A stretch of DNA of 64,000 nucleotides from Anisus vortex (lineage: Eukaryota; Mollusca; Gastropoda; Planorbidae), in contig OX421507.1 of NCBI GenBank assembly GCA_949126835.1, forward strand, positions 9,390,121 to 9,454,120, written 5' to 3'. Below the pieces are notes generated by a model, which was given only the letters and a program-made list of their open reading frames with translations, was not told where the DNA came from and searched no databases. The position numbers were made by a program, and so were the translations under genes. Positions 35,395 through 46,119 of this stretch are shown piece after piece. The stretch's first letter is position 1, and every line of letters begins with the position of its first letter.

Positions 35395-35690
35395 ATGCTC
35401 TCTCTCTCTCTGCCTCTCTCTCTCTCTCTGCCTCTCACTGTAGCGGCCCTTTCTCTGTTTGTCTTTATCTAACATATCTATTTCTCTCTCATTTTATCTC
35501 ACACTCTATTTTTCTTGTCCTCTCATTGTCGTTCTCCCACTATCACGTTCTTTCACTTACTCTCGCCCAATCTCTTTTTTCCCCTCCCAATATCTCACTC
35601 TTTTACTAGCTCCCTACCTCTCACTATCTCTCCCTCTCTCTCTCTAATTATCTCACCATCACACTCTTTCTATCGCTCTCCTTATTCTGT
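35395..35690. repeat. Polypyrimidine tract
   Basis: The plus strand is rich in CTCTCTCT, TCTCACT and TTTCTC and gives Ser/Leu frames without meaning. It is the opposite strand bias to 33835-34330. Confidence 0.8.
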
Positions 35691-35752
35691 CTCGCGCACT
35701 CAACACGTAAACAGGCCTGGTTAAACAACGCCCTTGAATAAATTAAATTACA

Positions 35753-35805
35753 CAGCGGTGCAGACAAACTATGGCCCGTGGGCAAGATTCAGCCCTAGAC
35801 ACCAA
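35753..35805 (+). mobile_element. Possible hAT transposon end
   Basis: CAGCGGTGCAGACAAACTA followed by GGCCCGTGGGCAAGATTCAG resembles the CAGGGGTG..CAAACT..GGCCCGCGGGC terminus of many hAT elements. The other end is not certain; CGGCCCCATGAAAACCA near 35912 is a weak candidate. Confidence 0.5.
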
Positions 35806-35819
35806 CGTCTATATTCTTT

Positions 35820-36918
35820 CAAGCACGCAAAACACAACAAGGTACGTGTAAAGTCTAGATCTAGTGATAAAATATACTTTTAGTGACGCTGAGGTGACAA
35901 GTGACTAATTCGGCCCCATGAAAACCACAATACATCAATCAATTATCGGGACGGCTCCATTCAAGCACTAATTATAAAGGACAATTGCGTTCTGGCTTAG
36001 ATCTAATTGTGTTTCTTTTTCTTTCTGTTTAGGAAGACAAAGTCACGTGACATTCCCAAATCTGAAAACAAGGGAGAGGAGCATCTCTAACCCAGGTAGA
36101 AGACGGGGAGCCTTTATCTCCCCTGTTGAATCTTAATTTGCCCGTCTGACCAAGGTTGATGTGGCTAAAGAAGGTGATAGGGATGGAGTGGAGGGGCGCT
36201 TGGGAATCGGGAGAGGGGGAATGGAAGGCTAATCTATCCGGGGGAGATTGCGCCCGAGAAGGTGAGTAGGCTAGTAAACACAACGGGGGGGGGGGGGGGG
36301 GGAGTTCACGTGAGTTAACTTAAAGAGGTGAGATCCTCGCGAGGTGATACTGTAAGGAGGGAGGGGGGGAGATGAATGATAATAGAGATTAGAAAGGAAT
36401 GAGGCGGTGAAGGGGAGGAAAATGTGGCCTCTTGTCTCGATACTTATTTGTGTAGCGCTCCTGAAATCGAAACTACCTTATTCCGAGTATCCGATAACTA
36501 ATACACTCCGTGAAAGAAAATTAGAAAAAGAAAGGCAAAGCAAAGAAAAGGGAAACGAATGTAAACAAATAATTGTGAAAGAATAAACAAAGAATGGAAA
36601 GGAAGGAAGAAAAGGCAATAAGAGAAAGATTTGAAAAAGTAAGAAAATAAAGCAAAGACAGGTAAAGAAAAAAAACACTGAAAAAAAAAAGACAAGAAAT
36701 ATATTTGAATAAATTTTGGTAAGATACAAAATATAAAAGGGGATTATGTTGCCATTGTATTGTACAAGATAATCAACGGCACAAAACCAAGTTCTCAAAC
36801 CAAAATCTTACAAATAAGGAAAGTCTCTACTATATTATTATCTTAACGCCATTGTCCACACACTAACGTTATATATAAAACCTGTAACTAGAATATATCA
36901 AAGCTGCAGTCTTTGTGT
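35820..36918. other. No gene seen
   Basis: G18 at 36285-36302 and an A/G-rich stretch at 36505-36700. Confidence 0.5.
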
Positions 36919-37135
36919 AGTAAAGTAAGTAAAGTACCCGTCGGACCAAATTGATCATATAACCGGTGAAGCAGCGTTTCAGTGGCTACGGCATAGCCCT
37001 ACTAGGGGATTGTGTGGCCAGCACAACCAAGACCATGACACAACGCCGGTCGCCTTAACTTTACACCCTCGAGTACAGGAAAAGAAAATCCTATAGCCTT
37101 CACCAGGATTCGAACCCAGGACCTTCTGTACAGTC
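36919..37135 (-). mobile_element. SINE-A copy 5, head and middle eroded
   Basis: From the plus side: a TAAAGTAAGTAAAGTACCCG tail, CGGACCAAATTGATC, CGGTGAAGCAGCGTTTC, GATTGTGTGGCCAGCACAA, then a shortened middle, CTTCACCAGGATTCGAACCC and part of the tRNA head. The head stops before its A box. Confidence 0.88.
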
Positions 37136-37139
37136 ATTG

Positions 37140-37950
37140 TGCACAAACTAAAAACAAAACAAAAAGAACTAACACGCTCCAATATTTATCATCTAAGAGT
37201 TCAAGGTGTCAAAGGTCAAAGGCTCACAATGTTACACTACAGTATCCATGCCTATTTAAATTTTGTTTCAAACTCTTTTGGGTGCTAACAATCTCGTCAT
37301 GGGGCGAATGACATCCTGGCGTATGGAGATTCTGAGGTTAGGGAGGGAGGGGGGAGGGCGTTAAAAAGACTAAAACAGGTACCTCTGCTGTATGGGGATG
37401 GGGGCTGGGGGTGGGGAGGCGACGAGAGGCTTTGAAGAGATCCGGGGGTTTCTTCTCTAGACTACACTCGAGTCAGCTGTCACTGAGATAGGGCGCCGTG
37501 ATAACAAGGAAAGTGTGTGGGTGGGGCGTCTAAAAGGGGAGAGGGGGTGTCAGTAATTACAGCTGACACTGGGGAGCTTCGTATTTTAATAGTAAAGAAG
37601 AAAGATGGGATGATTGGAGGGGGGGGGGGCGTATCAGTTTATGTCCGTGTCTCCGATTGTGATGACGAATAGACACCCAGGTTTCTCTGGGCGAAACATC
37701 TAACCCAACATGAGTCTACCGTTGTTGGGATACATCGTGGGTCATTGGTCAGCCCGTGTCTGTACCGCAGCTGCTCCCATACCTTATCCACATCCCCGCA
37801 ACGCCCTCTCACCAACCCACTAAAAAACAACAACAGCCCCATTGGAAAATGATAGTAAAACACAACACATTGTGTGGCAACTGGCAACGCCTCAAGTTTT
37901 CTCCTTCCTGAACAAGCGTGTAATATACCAATAGCAATATTTCTCTTCTA
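37140..37950. other. No gene seen
   Basis: G-rich patches, otherwise unremarkable. Confidence 0.5.
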
Positions 37951-38464
37951 GCAAGGACCAACGTGTGTACGGCGAGCGTTCCAGACTTGGCACGCGGAGC
38001 GATTTTCAATGGCACGCAAAAGATGCCCTATGAGTTGTTAAAGTATCTTATTACAATAAGAGCGCAGGATGACTTGTAGGCTGTTGGCGTGATGAATGAA
38101 ATAGAAATCTTGCTGTTGGCGCGATGAATGAAATAGAAATCTTGCTGTTGGCGCGATGAATGAACTAGAAATCTTGCTGTTGGCGCGATGAATGAAATAG
38201 AAATCTTGCTGTTGGCGCGATGAATGAAATAGAAATCTTGCTGTTGGCGCGATGAATGAAAGAGAAATCTTGCTGTTGGCGCGATGAATGAAATAGAAAT
38301 CTTGCTGTTGGCGCGATGAATGAAATAGAAATCTTGCTGTTGGCGCGATGAATGAACTAGAAATCTTGCTGTTGGCGCGATGAATGAAATAGAAATCTTG
38401 CTGTTGGCGCGATGAATGAAATAGAAATCTTGCTGTTAGCGCGATGAATGAAATAGAAATCTAA
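37951..38464 (+). mobile_element. hAT-type MITE, copy 4, expanded by an internal minisatellite
   Basis: It starts like the family (CAAGGACCAACGTGTGTACG, CCAGACTTGGCACGCGG, AGCGATTTTCAATGGCACGC). It follows the consensus to AGGATGACTTGTAGG and then enters the tandem array at 38081-38464. The 3' terminal repeat is missing after the array. Confidence 0.85.
38081..38464. repeat. 32-bp minisatellite inside the MITE, 12 copies
   Basis: The CTGTTGGCG start recurs every 32 bases from 38081 to 38433. The unit contains GTTGGCGCGATGAATGAA and TAGAAATCTTG. It corresponds to the single-copy interval GCTGTTAGCACTCTGAATGA...AGAAATCC-type of other family members (for example 1280-1310 and 51365-51395). Unit variants are GAACTAG (twice), GAAAGAG (once) and GTTAGCG in the last unit. 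Confidence 0.95.
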
Positions 38465-38469
38465 AATCT

Positions 38470-39440
38470 AAAATCAAGAAGTATTCAAATTATATTGTAT
38501 ATTAATTATAGGTATTCAACTTCAGTTGCTGTGTCAAATAATGTTGATGATTTGGTTTGTGAACTTCAGATTTCAGACATGTGTGCGTGTTGGTGATGTT
38601 GACAAGGGCACTTGTGGAGGAGGAGGAAAGGGAGACGATGGTCAAAGAACAACTGCCGACTTGTATGGTGTGGCCAATAAACATTGTCACGACCAGCTCC
38701 CTAACCCTGTCCACTCTCCCTCCCTTGTCACCAGGCCCCACCGAACGCACAGCTCCACAAACACGGGGCATCGGTCTGTGCACACACACACACAAACACG
38801 ACTGCCCTCTCAGTAGCCACCACAAACCTCCCCTAACAATAGTTCTATTTACAGAGCCAAAGCAGGAGATGAAGCAGCACACACACACACAGAAAGGTGA
38901 ATTTGGGTTTTAAACGAGGGCCTGAAATAAATAGATCATATCATTGATTATTTAGGCCTTTTTGTTGTCTTCGAATTTTTTAAATATCCAAAAAGGAGTC
39001 ATGAGTTAGTTACTGTGCGTGTTGCTGTCCTTTTTACTATACGTGTTGCTGTCCTTGTTACTGTACGTCTAACTGTAAGACTTCATAGTTATCAGAACAG
39101 GAAACAAACACAACAAGCGTCTCACTGCGGGTGTTCCCTTTATCTACCGACGCCACCAAAAGTCTCCACCATTTACCTTTTTTGTCGGAGGCAATCGACA
39201 CCACAGCCACTCACCTCAGGAGGGCGCTGACCGAGATGGTGGGGAGGGGGGGGGGTGGGCGAACACCGTCTGTTCGGCACGTCTTATCGACTGAACCCTC
39301 TGACCAGGTGAGATGGCAGCCCATTTACAACACGCGCGCACAACAAACGGTTGGGATCCAACATTTCACATTCAAATATCCCTTGTAATCAGGACTGGCC
39401 CCACATGTCACTGATGTCAACTAATGGACTCAAGCTGTTG
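38470..39440. other. No gene seen
   Basis: Includes a short GTGTTGCTGTCC(T)TT(G/T)TTACT duplication near 39018-39065. The minus and plus frames at 38502-38913 overlap each other and have no domain. Confidence 0.5.
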
Positions 39441-39442
39441 TT

Positions 39443-39444
<2 letters not shown>

Positions 39445-39475
<31 letters not shown>
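39445..39475. repeat. T31 homopolymer
   Basis: An uninterrupted run of about 31 T. No retroposed gene was recognised beside it. Confidence 0.9.
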
Positions 39476-39479
<4 letters not shown>

Positions 39480-39480
<1 letters not shown>

Positions 39481-41220
39481 ATCCGTTGGACCCATTAGGA
39501 CCACAACTTAAATACAAGCAAAATAAAAGACCAAGAATCTCTATTAGAATGCATGTCCACTTTAACCACAAGACGACGTACTGTGGTTATAACGCAATCA
39601 CCATAAAACTAAATACACTTGAAAACTCAACTCCCAATCTCTCTCTTTCTCTCTCTCTCTTTCTCTAATTGACGAATGAAGTAAATGAGTTAACTATCAG
39701 GGCCTGTGAGATTTACGCCAGCCTTGGTGTGGTAACTGAAAAACCAACCAATCAATATCAACCAATTGTTTTTGGCGGCCCCGTGATAAAAACGACAACC
39801 CAACAAAAAAAAAAGCTTGTCGCCCAATCTATGATCTACAAGTTTGCTGCTGCAGACGATAAATCATGTCAAGGTGGCGCAGTAAAAACCTTTGAGCTCT
39901 GAACTTTCTGGTAAAAATATTATTTCAGTTGTCACTTGGTGGTCAATGAAATCAACAACAAAATACTTTAGCAGCAAATGTCCAAACAATGCGATCGAAA
40001 AAAGGAATCTGATTTACGGCTGGAAAATTGGCTTAAGAACTTCAAATAGAATGGTTGGCAAGATACGTCCCCAGAATCCATTTATCCACGTATTTCCTGA
40101 TACTGATTCCGTTTATCCACGTGTGTTCCTGAACTAAATAATTATATTCATGTACAAAAAGTTCGACAGAAGCAATGCCGATAAATGAGTGTGATCCATT
40201 TGGTTGGTGTAAGTCTGTGTAACATTTCTACAACACTAGTCTCGCCAAGAAGGTTAATAGTAATCTATATGGTCAGGATGGAATGCAGTTATCTGCAGAC
40301 ACCAAAATGTTTCTTCCATTTCTATCAAACGGAGGCATTCAAATGCATCTAATTAAGTGGCTTTGGTGGCTGTTATTATTACAAACATATATAAAACCAA
40401 AAAAATATGTCTGTTGGTAATAAGTTCTTACCCTTTCATGTTTTTAAATTACAAACAGTCGTATAAATTAATGGTAACCATACAACAACACGTCCCAAGT
40501 AAACACCAATGTATGTGTGATCTAGAATCTAGATCAATCTGGGCACGGTGCCCCATGCAACAACACGTCCCGAGTTAAGACTGGCGATCTATGGCGGCCC
40601 CAGCGTTTGACCAAATGGAGCGAAGATCCCATTTGTCTCAGATAATATCCTGCCTGGCCACTCGTACAAATCAGAACGTGAAATATCTATGGCTCTGTGG
40701 AATCCAATCAATAGTCCCGGGGACAAGTAAAAGAGGGGGTGGGAATGGGGAGGGCGGTTAGCGAGGGCGGGGGTGGGGGTGGCGAGTGAGAAGGAAATTA
40801 TTTTCCCTCTCCTCGAGCCACTTTACTTACAGGACCGTTGGGCAACGTTTATTTTTATTTACTTTTTTTCCCCGAGCGGAACCGCGGGACGCCTGTGTTG
40901 TTCGGGGAGAAAAATATTTTGGACCTGCATAATAATAATAATAATAATCAAAACTGCGTAGAGCTCGATTCTGAAGATTAAAAGTAATGGGGTCACGTGG
41001 GGTGGAAACGTGGGAACCCCTTCCACCAACACACTATCACACACACACACACACACACACACTGGAAGTCATACTAAACTTCCCATAACATAACGAAACA
41101 GTTAAGTTGTTTTTTTTTCTTTGTAGTAAATTGTAGCTCTCTTTCTTTTTTACATATGTCAAAGTTATTGGCGGAACCGTTTAATAACCGTTTTTGTTTT
41201 ACGATTAGCTAAGTTATAAA
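39480..41220. other. No gene seen
   Basis: It has a small repeat, CAACAACACGTCCC(A/G)AGT, at 40483 and 40557, and GT/CA and AATAAT microsatellites near 40930-41060. Confidence 0.5.
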
Positions 41221-41476
41221 AAGTAAGGTATCCCGTCGAACCAAATTGATTCATGGGGCCGGTGAATCAGCGTTCACCAGTTACTAGGAGATTGTGTGGC
41301 CACAGCACAATGCCCAGCGGCCTTTACCACCAACTAAAGTCAGGTATCCATCAGAGCTGGGTAGGCTCCGGGACGCCCACCTCCAGAACAGAGAACAAAT
41401 CCTGGTCTTCACCTGGATTCGAACCCAGGACCTTCAGTACGCCAGTCGAACGCGCTTCCGGCTCAGCCACTGCCCC
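41221..41476 (-). mobile_element. SINE-A copy 6, full length
   Basis: About 256 bases. The minus strand has the head (GGCTGAGCCGGAAGCGCG, GGGTTCGAATCC), GGCGTCCCGGAGCCTACCCA, GCATTGTGCTGTGGCCACAC, a GTGAACGCTGATTCACCGG block and a 3' tail ATACCTTACTT. The overlapping plus frames at 41253 and 41294 come from this SINE. Confidence 0.92.
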
Positions 41477-41479
41477 CCT

Positions 41480-42000
41480 CCCCTTATGTGTTATAAATCT
41501 GTATTATTGGAGAGGTCGACTGTGTCTTCGTATCAATAACGTTTCATTCAAAAGAAACAAATTCATGTAGTGGATTAAACTTAATAATAACATTAGCCTA
41601 GGTTTTATCATTACACACACTGGATTAAGATATTCTTTATCTAAAGTGGGGCAAATTTTAATTGGATCAATACTTGATAGTACTAAATAGTAGGGTAGGA
41701 AGCTAAATATACCAGTAACGTACTACTAGTTAAGTGTGGGGTAAAGGGGGGAGAGGGTGGGGGCATTATATGGTCAGGGAGAGAATCGTTCCCAGTGGGA
41801 ATCAACCCTGTCCAGCAGTGGAAGCCTTCAATCATGATAACCTACTTGTCTGTCCCATGTCCATTACAGGAGGCTCGGAAATCCTGCTTCCCGCCCCTCC
41901 CCCCCCCCTTACCCTCCTCACAGCTCACGCCACTTTCTTGGCGTGTTCTCTAAGCCGTACACACGAAATCCATTTCAGTCTACGACTACGGGATCAAAGA
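41480..42000. other. No gene seen
   Basis: Nothing recognised. Confidence 0.5.
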
Positions 42001-42230
42001 ATTGAATCGTGAGCTAAGCAGATAGACATGGAAGCATTTCTTGTATGTCTTTAAAAACTCAAATGAGTTGAATCATGAGTTAAACTATTAGATATGGAAG
42101 TATTTCTTGTATGTCTTAAAAAACTCAAATGAGTTGAATCATGAGTTAAACTATTAGATATGGAAGTATTTCTTGTATGTCTTTAAAAACTCAAAAGGGT
42201 TGACCCTTGAGCTCAATTACTAATTATACA
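42001..42230. repeat. 66-bp tandem repeat, about 3.4 copies
   Basis: Units start near 42001, 42067 and 42133, with a diverged partial at 42199. They share TTGAATC(A/G)TGAG, AGATATGGAAGTATTTCTTG and TATGTCTTTAAAAACTCAAA. The last two full units are nearly identical. Confidence 0.93.
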
Positions 42231-42234
42231 TAAC

Positions 42235-42689
42235 CTAGTACCTTTCTTTTTAAATCCCTATATTTGAATCGTGATAAAAACAAACCAAATAGGCATATAA
42301 TGATCGTTAAACAACGGTGAATTTAATTCCTAACTAAACAACGAAACATCTAGTCTATTTAAATCGGCATTGTTTGTGTTCAATAAAAGGTAGGCATACA
42401 CCGCATAAAGAAAACACATTAATGGCATGTGTAAAAAAAATCAAAGCGTTTTAGGGTCAAGGTAATTTGAAGTAATCCGTGAAGTACGTCTTTGCGTGTG
42501 CGTGCGGGTGAAGTATCGGTTTCACACTTTAGAGGTCAACGGGTCTAGAGAAGCGGGTCTAACAACAACAACAAAAATTGTGCGCGTGGGAGCTGGTGAG
42601 TAAAGGCGCGCCTCTGGCGAGCTCAAAAGTGGGCTGTAAACGATTACCCCCCCCCCCCCCCCCCAAGTGTATCTTTCCAGATGTTTTAA
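42235..42689. other. No gene seen; C18 tract
   Basis: The C run at 42647-42664 ends 25 bases before a SINE. Confidence 0.5.
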
Positions 42690-42872
42690 AAAGTAAGGTA
42701 TTTCGTCGGACCAAATTGATCCATAGGGCCGGTGAAGCAGCGTTCACATGTTTCTGTGGCCACGGCATAGGCTTCTCTCCGTACTAGGGAATTGTGTCGC
42801 CAGCACAATGCCCAGCCGCTTTTACTCCACTCCGACTAAAATCAGGCACCCATCAGAGCTAGGTAGATTCAG
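42690..42872 (-). mobile_element. SINE-A copy 7, 5'-truncated
   Basis: It has the AAGTAAGGTATTTCGTCGGA tail and the full 3' half up to CATCAGAGCTAGGTAGATTC, and then stops, lacking the tRNA-like head. Confidence 0.88.
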
Positions 42873-42879
42873 TTTTGTG

Positions 42880-43839
42880 TACGTGAATTTGATTGGCCGA
42901 AAGGTTTACACAAAGCATAGCGTTGTTACTTGTATAACGCTGATCCCCATGGAATAGGCAACAAAACAGTTGACAAGTTATGATAAATGTGCAAATGAAC
43001 TTTGTTTTTAAAGCAGGCTGCTTATTAGAATAAATACGTTTAAATATTAATAACATGCCCCCACGAGGTTAAGGGTGCACACTTCTCCAGCACTTAAATG
43101 TAGCAGTGGATTTGGCAACACGTTATCGCACAGCGCACTTTAGCAACTACACCCACCACATACACACACACACACAACACACACACACAACACACACACA
43201 CCATCGCGATTGTGTCAGTGAAACATGTCAATTTGACAAGGTCGTGCCAGCCAGTCACATGTCATGCGTATTTGTATATGTACATCAGGCGACCCGTTGC
43301 GAGATAGAAAAGAACAAAACACACACAAGCAAAGAAAGAATAAAGCTACTTGTTTCTTGCATGAGCTCTTCGCGTATTCTATTCGCCATGACATTCCGGA
43401 CGAAGGCCACAGGATCACGTCGAATCCCATCTCCTGCTGTGTATAGTCTAGCTGCCTCGTTCTCATTCACCCAAGGAGATGCCGTGGTATAGAGACCAGG
43501 CTTACGAACAAGTCTGTGCCTAGCTAATCACTTATCTCAGATTACCCGCAAGTTTATAACAGCAGTAAAGACGAGAGAGAGAGAGAAAGATAGACTCCCA
43601 GCAGCTAGGAATAGAACCAATTATTTCAACGTCAATCAACGAAACATTTAATGTTAATCTTTTTTTTTATCTAAAGGTATATTCAATTACTTATATAAAC
43701 AGCTCAACAAGTTATCTCTCAAAGTGAGTAGTTAACAGTGTATATACATATTCGTTTTAACTCGTGCGTTCAATGAATGGGTTTACACGAAAGGGCACAC
43801 ATAAAGTAGAAGTTATGTAGGCCCTATTCTTTTCTTTTC
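42880..43839. other. No gene seen
   Basis: CA-rich simple sequence at 43157-43203; frames at 43106-43492 show no domain. Confidence 0.5.
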
Positions 43840-44062
43840 AATCCATATTGGCCCTTGGGGCAAGTGAAGCAGGGTTCACGGCATATTTGGGGATTGTGTG
43901 GCCAGCACAATGCACAACCGACTTTGTCTTTCTCCACATCAAAAGCTGGGTGGACTTAGGGGACACCATCCAGATCCTAGAAAAAAAAAAACACCAGCCG
44001 TCACCATGGATTTGAAACACTTCGGTGCGCCAATCTGAGCTCTCTGTCGCTAGACCACCGCG
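43840..44062 (-). mobile_element. SINE-A copy 8, diverged
   Basis: The recognisable blocks are GGCAAGTGAAGCAGGGTTCA, GATTGTGTGGCCAGCACAAT, AGCTGGGTGGACTTAGGGGA and CTTCGGTGCGCCAATC. The B box is mutated (ATGGATTTGAAACACTT). Confidence 0.85.
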
Positions 44063-44069
44063 AATTCCT

Positions 44070-45010
44070 CCCCACCCCTTATCACCATCACCAAATGTCC
44101 CACATAGATTTGTATTCATTGTGTATTAAGTACCACAAAACTTTCATCGTAATCTTAATGAGTGTTCTTACACAAACATATCGTCTGGGCGTTTTTATTT
44201 TTATATTAATTTGTTAAACTGTTATTTTGTTTAATGGTAAATAAAACTAACGCGGGAGAAAACACACAAAGTTTATGTCCCAGACTCTCCCAGTTTGGCA
44301 TTTTGGCATCCTTGACTGCACAAGCGATAAATATACAAGTAAGAAGAAGTAGAAAAAATATAGACCTACCAGATAACTGTTTATAACAAAAGTGTAAGAT
44401 AAATCTTCTGTCTGTCAAGCGTCATTCTAAGCCGATTTCTCGTGGTGATAAACTTTTGCCGACTCCGTCCCAAACCCCCGCCCCCCCCCCCCTTAGACAT
44501 TTTTTTGTTTCTAAATGTAACAGCACAAAGTTGCGCAATTATCTTTATAAAGAGTGTTTATTAAACACAAAACCCTCAAGGGCAGATAACACTGCTGATG
44601 TACGAGGGAGGGGCGGAGAATGGTTTACATACGGACGATAACTCTTTTTGTCCACGTTTAAAATTAACCCTTATATCACAAGGGGAAACAATAATTATAA
44701 ACAAACGAAACATTTTCCCCCAATTATTTTTAAGATTGTATGGGTGTGCAACATTTTTTTTCGTCGTTAACCGTACAAAGTATTTGATAAAAAAAAGATG
44801 GAGCGAAATTCTGAACATGTATTTAAATAAACGGATCGCCGTTAAAAAAAAAGTCTGTGTGGTCACACTCAAAAAGTCTGGGCTAGCCATATTGTGGCCC
44901 GCTGTCCGACTATTACACTTTCCTGTTTTAATTTTGCTTTTCTAACACATGTATAGAATCTCATTATTTTTACATTATATATCTATAATATTTTTGAAGA
45001 AAAAAAAACA
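44070..45010. other. No gene seen
   Basis: AT-rich; no feature recognised. Confidence 0.5.
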
Positions 45011-45016
45011 CTATAT

Positions 45017-45460
45017 AATTATTTAACAATTTTCCCGACTGTATTGTTTTAATTATTTCACAATTTTCCCGACTGTATTGTTTCAATTATTTCACAATTG
45101 ACTCGACTGTATTCTTTCAATTGTTATACAATTTTCCTGACTGTATTCTTTCAATTGTTTCACAATTTTCCCGACTGTATTCTTTCAATTATTTCACAAT
45201 TTTCCCGACTGTATTCTTTCAATTGTTATACAATTTTCCTGACTGTATTCTTTCAATTGTTTCACAATTTTCCCGACTGTATTCTTTCAATTATTTCACA
45301 ATTTTCCCGACTGTATTCTTTCAATTATTTCACATTTTTCCCGACTGTATTCTTTCAATTATTTCACATTTTTCCCGACTGTATTCTTTCAATTATTTCA
45401 CAATTTTCCCGACTGTATTCTTTCAATTATTTCACAATTTTCCCGACTGTATTCTTTCAA
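45017..45460. repeat. 34-bp minisatellite, 13 copies, with a 102-bp higher-order pattern
   Basis: The unit contains TTTCACAATTTTCCCGAC and TGTATTCTTTCAATTATT. Three variants occur: B (GTTATACAATTTTCCTGAC), C (AATTGTTTCACAA) and A (AATTATTTCACAA). After two diverged units the order is B-C-A, B-C-A, then six A-type units, two of which have CACATTTTTC. Because 34 bases is 11 codons plus one, the three frames rotate, and a long Phe-rich frame (45098-45544) stays open by chance. Confidence 0.97.
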
Positions 45461-45469
45461 GCCTTATGT

Positions 45470-46010
45470 AACGTGAGCGTGAGATATATAACACACAGAA
45501 GTCTTTGCTTTGTGATCAAGCCATTACAGGTCAAGCAATTATAGATAATTGGTTTAACATGGGTAAATACACAAGGGCTAGCGTCTAGGTACTATAAACT
45601 GACCACAAACACACCCCGACATAAAAAGCCTCACACCCAACCCCCCACCCCCCGCCAACTAACAATGGAGTGTGAATGAAACTTTGACTTAACGCTTTGC
45701 TTGTAACTCTCTCAGAAGAAAAGTAAAAAAATTCAACCCACTTTATTTTTACAAGGGACAATGGGGGACTGGGAGCGGGGGGTAACCGCGACGGGCTACA
45801 CCTTGATGGGGTCCAGCGAGCTTGGCCACCGAGCTATATCAACTGACCAATGTCAACAAACTAGCTTTTGTAGCGACGCTATTGTCCCGAGGAAATTCCT
45901 GGCAGTCCCAAAAACTTTATTCTTGGTTTGTTTTCCTAAGGTCCAACCGGTGGTGCTTGCCTTGTGTTTCACCGCCCCCCCCCTTTTATCCGCTTTGATC
46001 ATGAGAGTAG
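45470..46010. other. No gene seen
   Basis: Nothing recognised. Confidence 0.5.
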
Positions 46011-46115
46011 CCCCCCCCCCCCCCCCCCCCCCATGAGAGTAGCCCCCCTTTTTCTCCCTCTCTTTCCCCATGAGAGTAGCCCCCCTTTTTCTCCCTCTCT
46101 TTTCTTTCTTGCCCT
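46000..46115. repeat. C22 tract and CATGAGAGTAGCCCC repeat
   Basis: ATGAGAGTAGCCCCCC appears three times (46001, 46033, 46070) with C-rich and CTTTTTCTCCCTCTCTTT spacers, and C22 at 46011-46032. Confidence 0.9.
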
Positions 46116-46119
46116 TTTC

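Noticed and set aside
45098..45544. 148-codon Phe-rich open frame with internal repeats
   Set aside because: It is the 34-bp minisatellite read in frame; 34 is not a multiple of three, so frames rotate and happen to lack stops. No start context, domain or codon bias.
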